A stretch of DNA of 64,000 nucleotides from Pseudodesulfovibrio tunisiensis (GTDB lineage Bacteria; Desulfobacterota; Desulfovibrionia; Desulfovibrionales; Desulfovibrionaceae): contig NZ_CP094380.1 of assembly GCF_022809775.1 (NCBI RefSeq), positions 3,323,501-3,387,500 of the forward strand, read 5' to 3'. The position numbers and the translations under genes are program-made. The notes beneath the pieces are model-generated. The model was given only the letters and a program-made list of their open reading frames with translations. It made no database searches and had not been told where the DNA came from. Positions 62,886-64,000 of the stretch are shown here, one piece after another (position 1 is the first letter of the stretch; each line of letters opens with the position of its first letter).

Positions 62886-63077
62886 GGCATACCCCCTGAA
62901 AATGAGATATTCCGCCGGACCCTGCGTTACCAGACTGGTACACCGGTGGACGGCCTGAGCTAATATAGGTTTTTTTGGAAAAAAGAAACAGAAAAGATCA
63001 GGGTCGGGACGAGTTTTTTCGTACGTCTGTTTGCAAAGGTTTGGGGCAAGGCCGCGGAAAAACGCGGGAAACGATGA

Positions 63078-64000
63078 TTACTGGTCCGGATTGGTGTTCA
63101 GGGCCAGCCCGCCCGAGGAAAAGGTCATGTTGCCGAGAGTGCCAAAGGTGGTGGCCTGCCGCACCTCGAAGGTGAGACGGCTGCCTGCATCAAGGCGGAA
63201 TCTGCCACCGGTTTCCACCGGGGAATTTCCGGCCGTGGCCACGATCTTGTCGGAAGGGCCGTTGCTCCAGGTTCCTTCGAGCTCGTATTCACCGGCAGGG
63301 AGGTGATAGGCGCCGCCCGGGGTCCAGGGAATCAGCAGGGATTGCCCGTACGGATCGGCCAGACGCAGGGCCAGAACGCGCCTCGGCTCCACCTCGACCC
63401 GAAATTCGCTTCTGCGCACCCCCGGGGTTTCCCGGACCACGCGGTATTTTGCCACAAGGGTTTTCCCGTGCTTCATGCGGTACTTGTCCATGAAGTTGTC
63501 GGGATCAAGGATGATTTCCCAGCCCATGTCCTGGCCGTTGTTGGCCCATGGAATGGCGACGAATCCCTTGAAGTTGATGACTTCCTCTCGATGGCTGCCC
63601 CAGATGCCCTCCAGAATGAGCTGGTCGCCCTCGACTGCGCGAAGCACTTCGCCTTCACGAACAAAGGTCGGGTTGCCATTGAGCCAGCACACGAAAACCG
63701 GCTTGTCCCCGCCCGGGGATTCGGGCAGTCGTCCGGTCCAGTTGATCCGGGCCCGGGCCACGCGTCGGCCGTCGCTGCGCAGTTCCAGTTCGGAAAAAGG
63801 TTCAAGCACCATGCGCCGGGCATTCATGAGGTTGACGCCGGGACGGTCCGAAGCGAACAGGGCCAGCGTGGGCTCGAAGGTTTCCAACCCACCGGCGCGG
63901 GTTTCCACGGCAAGCGTGGCTCCCGGTGCCAGATTCAGGCTGCCTCCCCTCAGGCTCCTGCCATTCACTTGCACGTCCACGTTCATCCGGGCATAGGCGG
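63078..64000 (-). CDS. Hypothetical protein with repeated beta-rich modules (5' truncated)
   Basis: The frame stays open to the end of the window (residues AYAR precede the Met at 63986), so the start probably lies beyond it. The visible ~305 residues are beta-strand-rich with evenly spaced Gly/Pro turns (NGRSLRGGSLNLAPGATLAVE, GGAYHLPAGEYELEGTW, RFRLDAGSRLTFEVRQ), suggesting several immunoglobulin-like or carbohydrate-binding modules. No family recognised. It is transcribed toward potA on the same strand, about 190 bases upstream of it. Confidence 0.62.
   Translation of the reverse strand, partial: AYARMNVDVQVNGRSLRGGSLNLAPGATLAVETRAGGLETFEPTLALFASDRPGVNLMNARRMVLEPFSELELRSDGRRVARARINWTGRLPESPGGDKPVFVCWLNGNPTFVREGEVLRAVEGDQLILEGIWGSHREEVINFKGFVAIPWANNGQDMGWEIILDPDNFMDKYRMKHGKTLVAKYRVVRETPGVRRSEFRVEVEPRRVLALRLADPYGQSLLIPWTPGGAYHLPAGEYELEGTWSNGPSDKIVATAGNSPVETGGRFRLDAGSRLTFEVRQATTFGTLGNMTFSSGGLALNTNPDQ

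Overview
The window is bacterial chromosome from a GC-rich, signalling-heavy deltaproteobacterium. It most resembles Desulfovibrionaceae (Desulfovibrio/Pseudodesulfovibrio type), judged from many periplasmic-sensor histidine kinases, two CheV paralogs, c-di-GMP enzymes, a TSUP/TauE permease next to a PEP-synthase-like protein with response regulators, and structured intergenic repeats. This placement is an inference from gene content, not from a marker gene.

Layout. 1-12257 is host chromosome: a truncated winged-helix regulator with a NeuB-family synthase, CheV, DUF2325, a mini [2Fe-2S] protein, a secreted beta-helix protein, a TPR-like protein, groES-groEL with unusual features, trehalose-phosphate synthase, a PAS-GGDEF protein and a small kinase-fold phosphotransferase. 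12258-30497 is a complete Tn7-like transposon (18,240 bp) with clear TnsB-type end repeats and a perfect 5-bp target duplication (ATTTT). It sits directly behind the stop codon of a long glmS-like gene. Its right part carries tnsABCDE; key catalytic and zinc-ligand residues of TnsA, TnsB and TnsD fall at or within one residue of the Tn7 numbers. Its left part carries an AT-rich defence-type cargo: dndBCDE (DNA phosphorothioation) facing a convergent three-gene cassette. That cassette encodes a DUF3800 protein, a double-GHKL ATPase/histidine-kinase-like protein and a receiver-like protein. No dndFGH restriction genes are present, so the cassette is the best candidate for the missing partner or for an independent defence system.

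30504-58726 is host chromosome again: glmS, a pair of paralogous hybrid kinases flanking a periplasmic binding protein (one kinase broken by a frameshift), a response regulator, an HD-GYP protein, a Cache-GGDEF protein with a PhnD-like binding protein, DUF885, a second CheV and an acylphosphatase-fold protein lacking the catalytic Arg. A leftward cluster follows (PEP-synthase-like protein, membrane protein, frameshifted TSUP permease, three response regulators and a Cache kinase), then a rightward kinase/sigma-54 activator pair. 59131-62885 is potABCD (polyamine uptake), and the window ends in a truncated gene of unknown function.

Two copies of a roughly 350-bp intergenic repeat (11904-12257 and 58735-59087, inverted relative to each other) lie between convergent genes. 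Each contains three hairpins whose stems differ in sequence but stay self-complementary, so the structure itself appears to be under selection. The Tn7-like element landed exactly between the glmS stop codon and one of these repeats.
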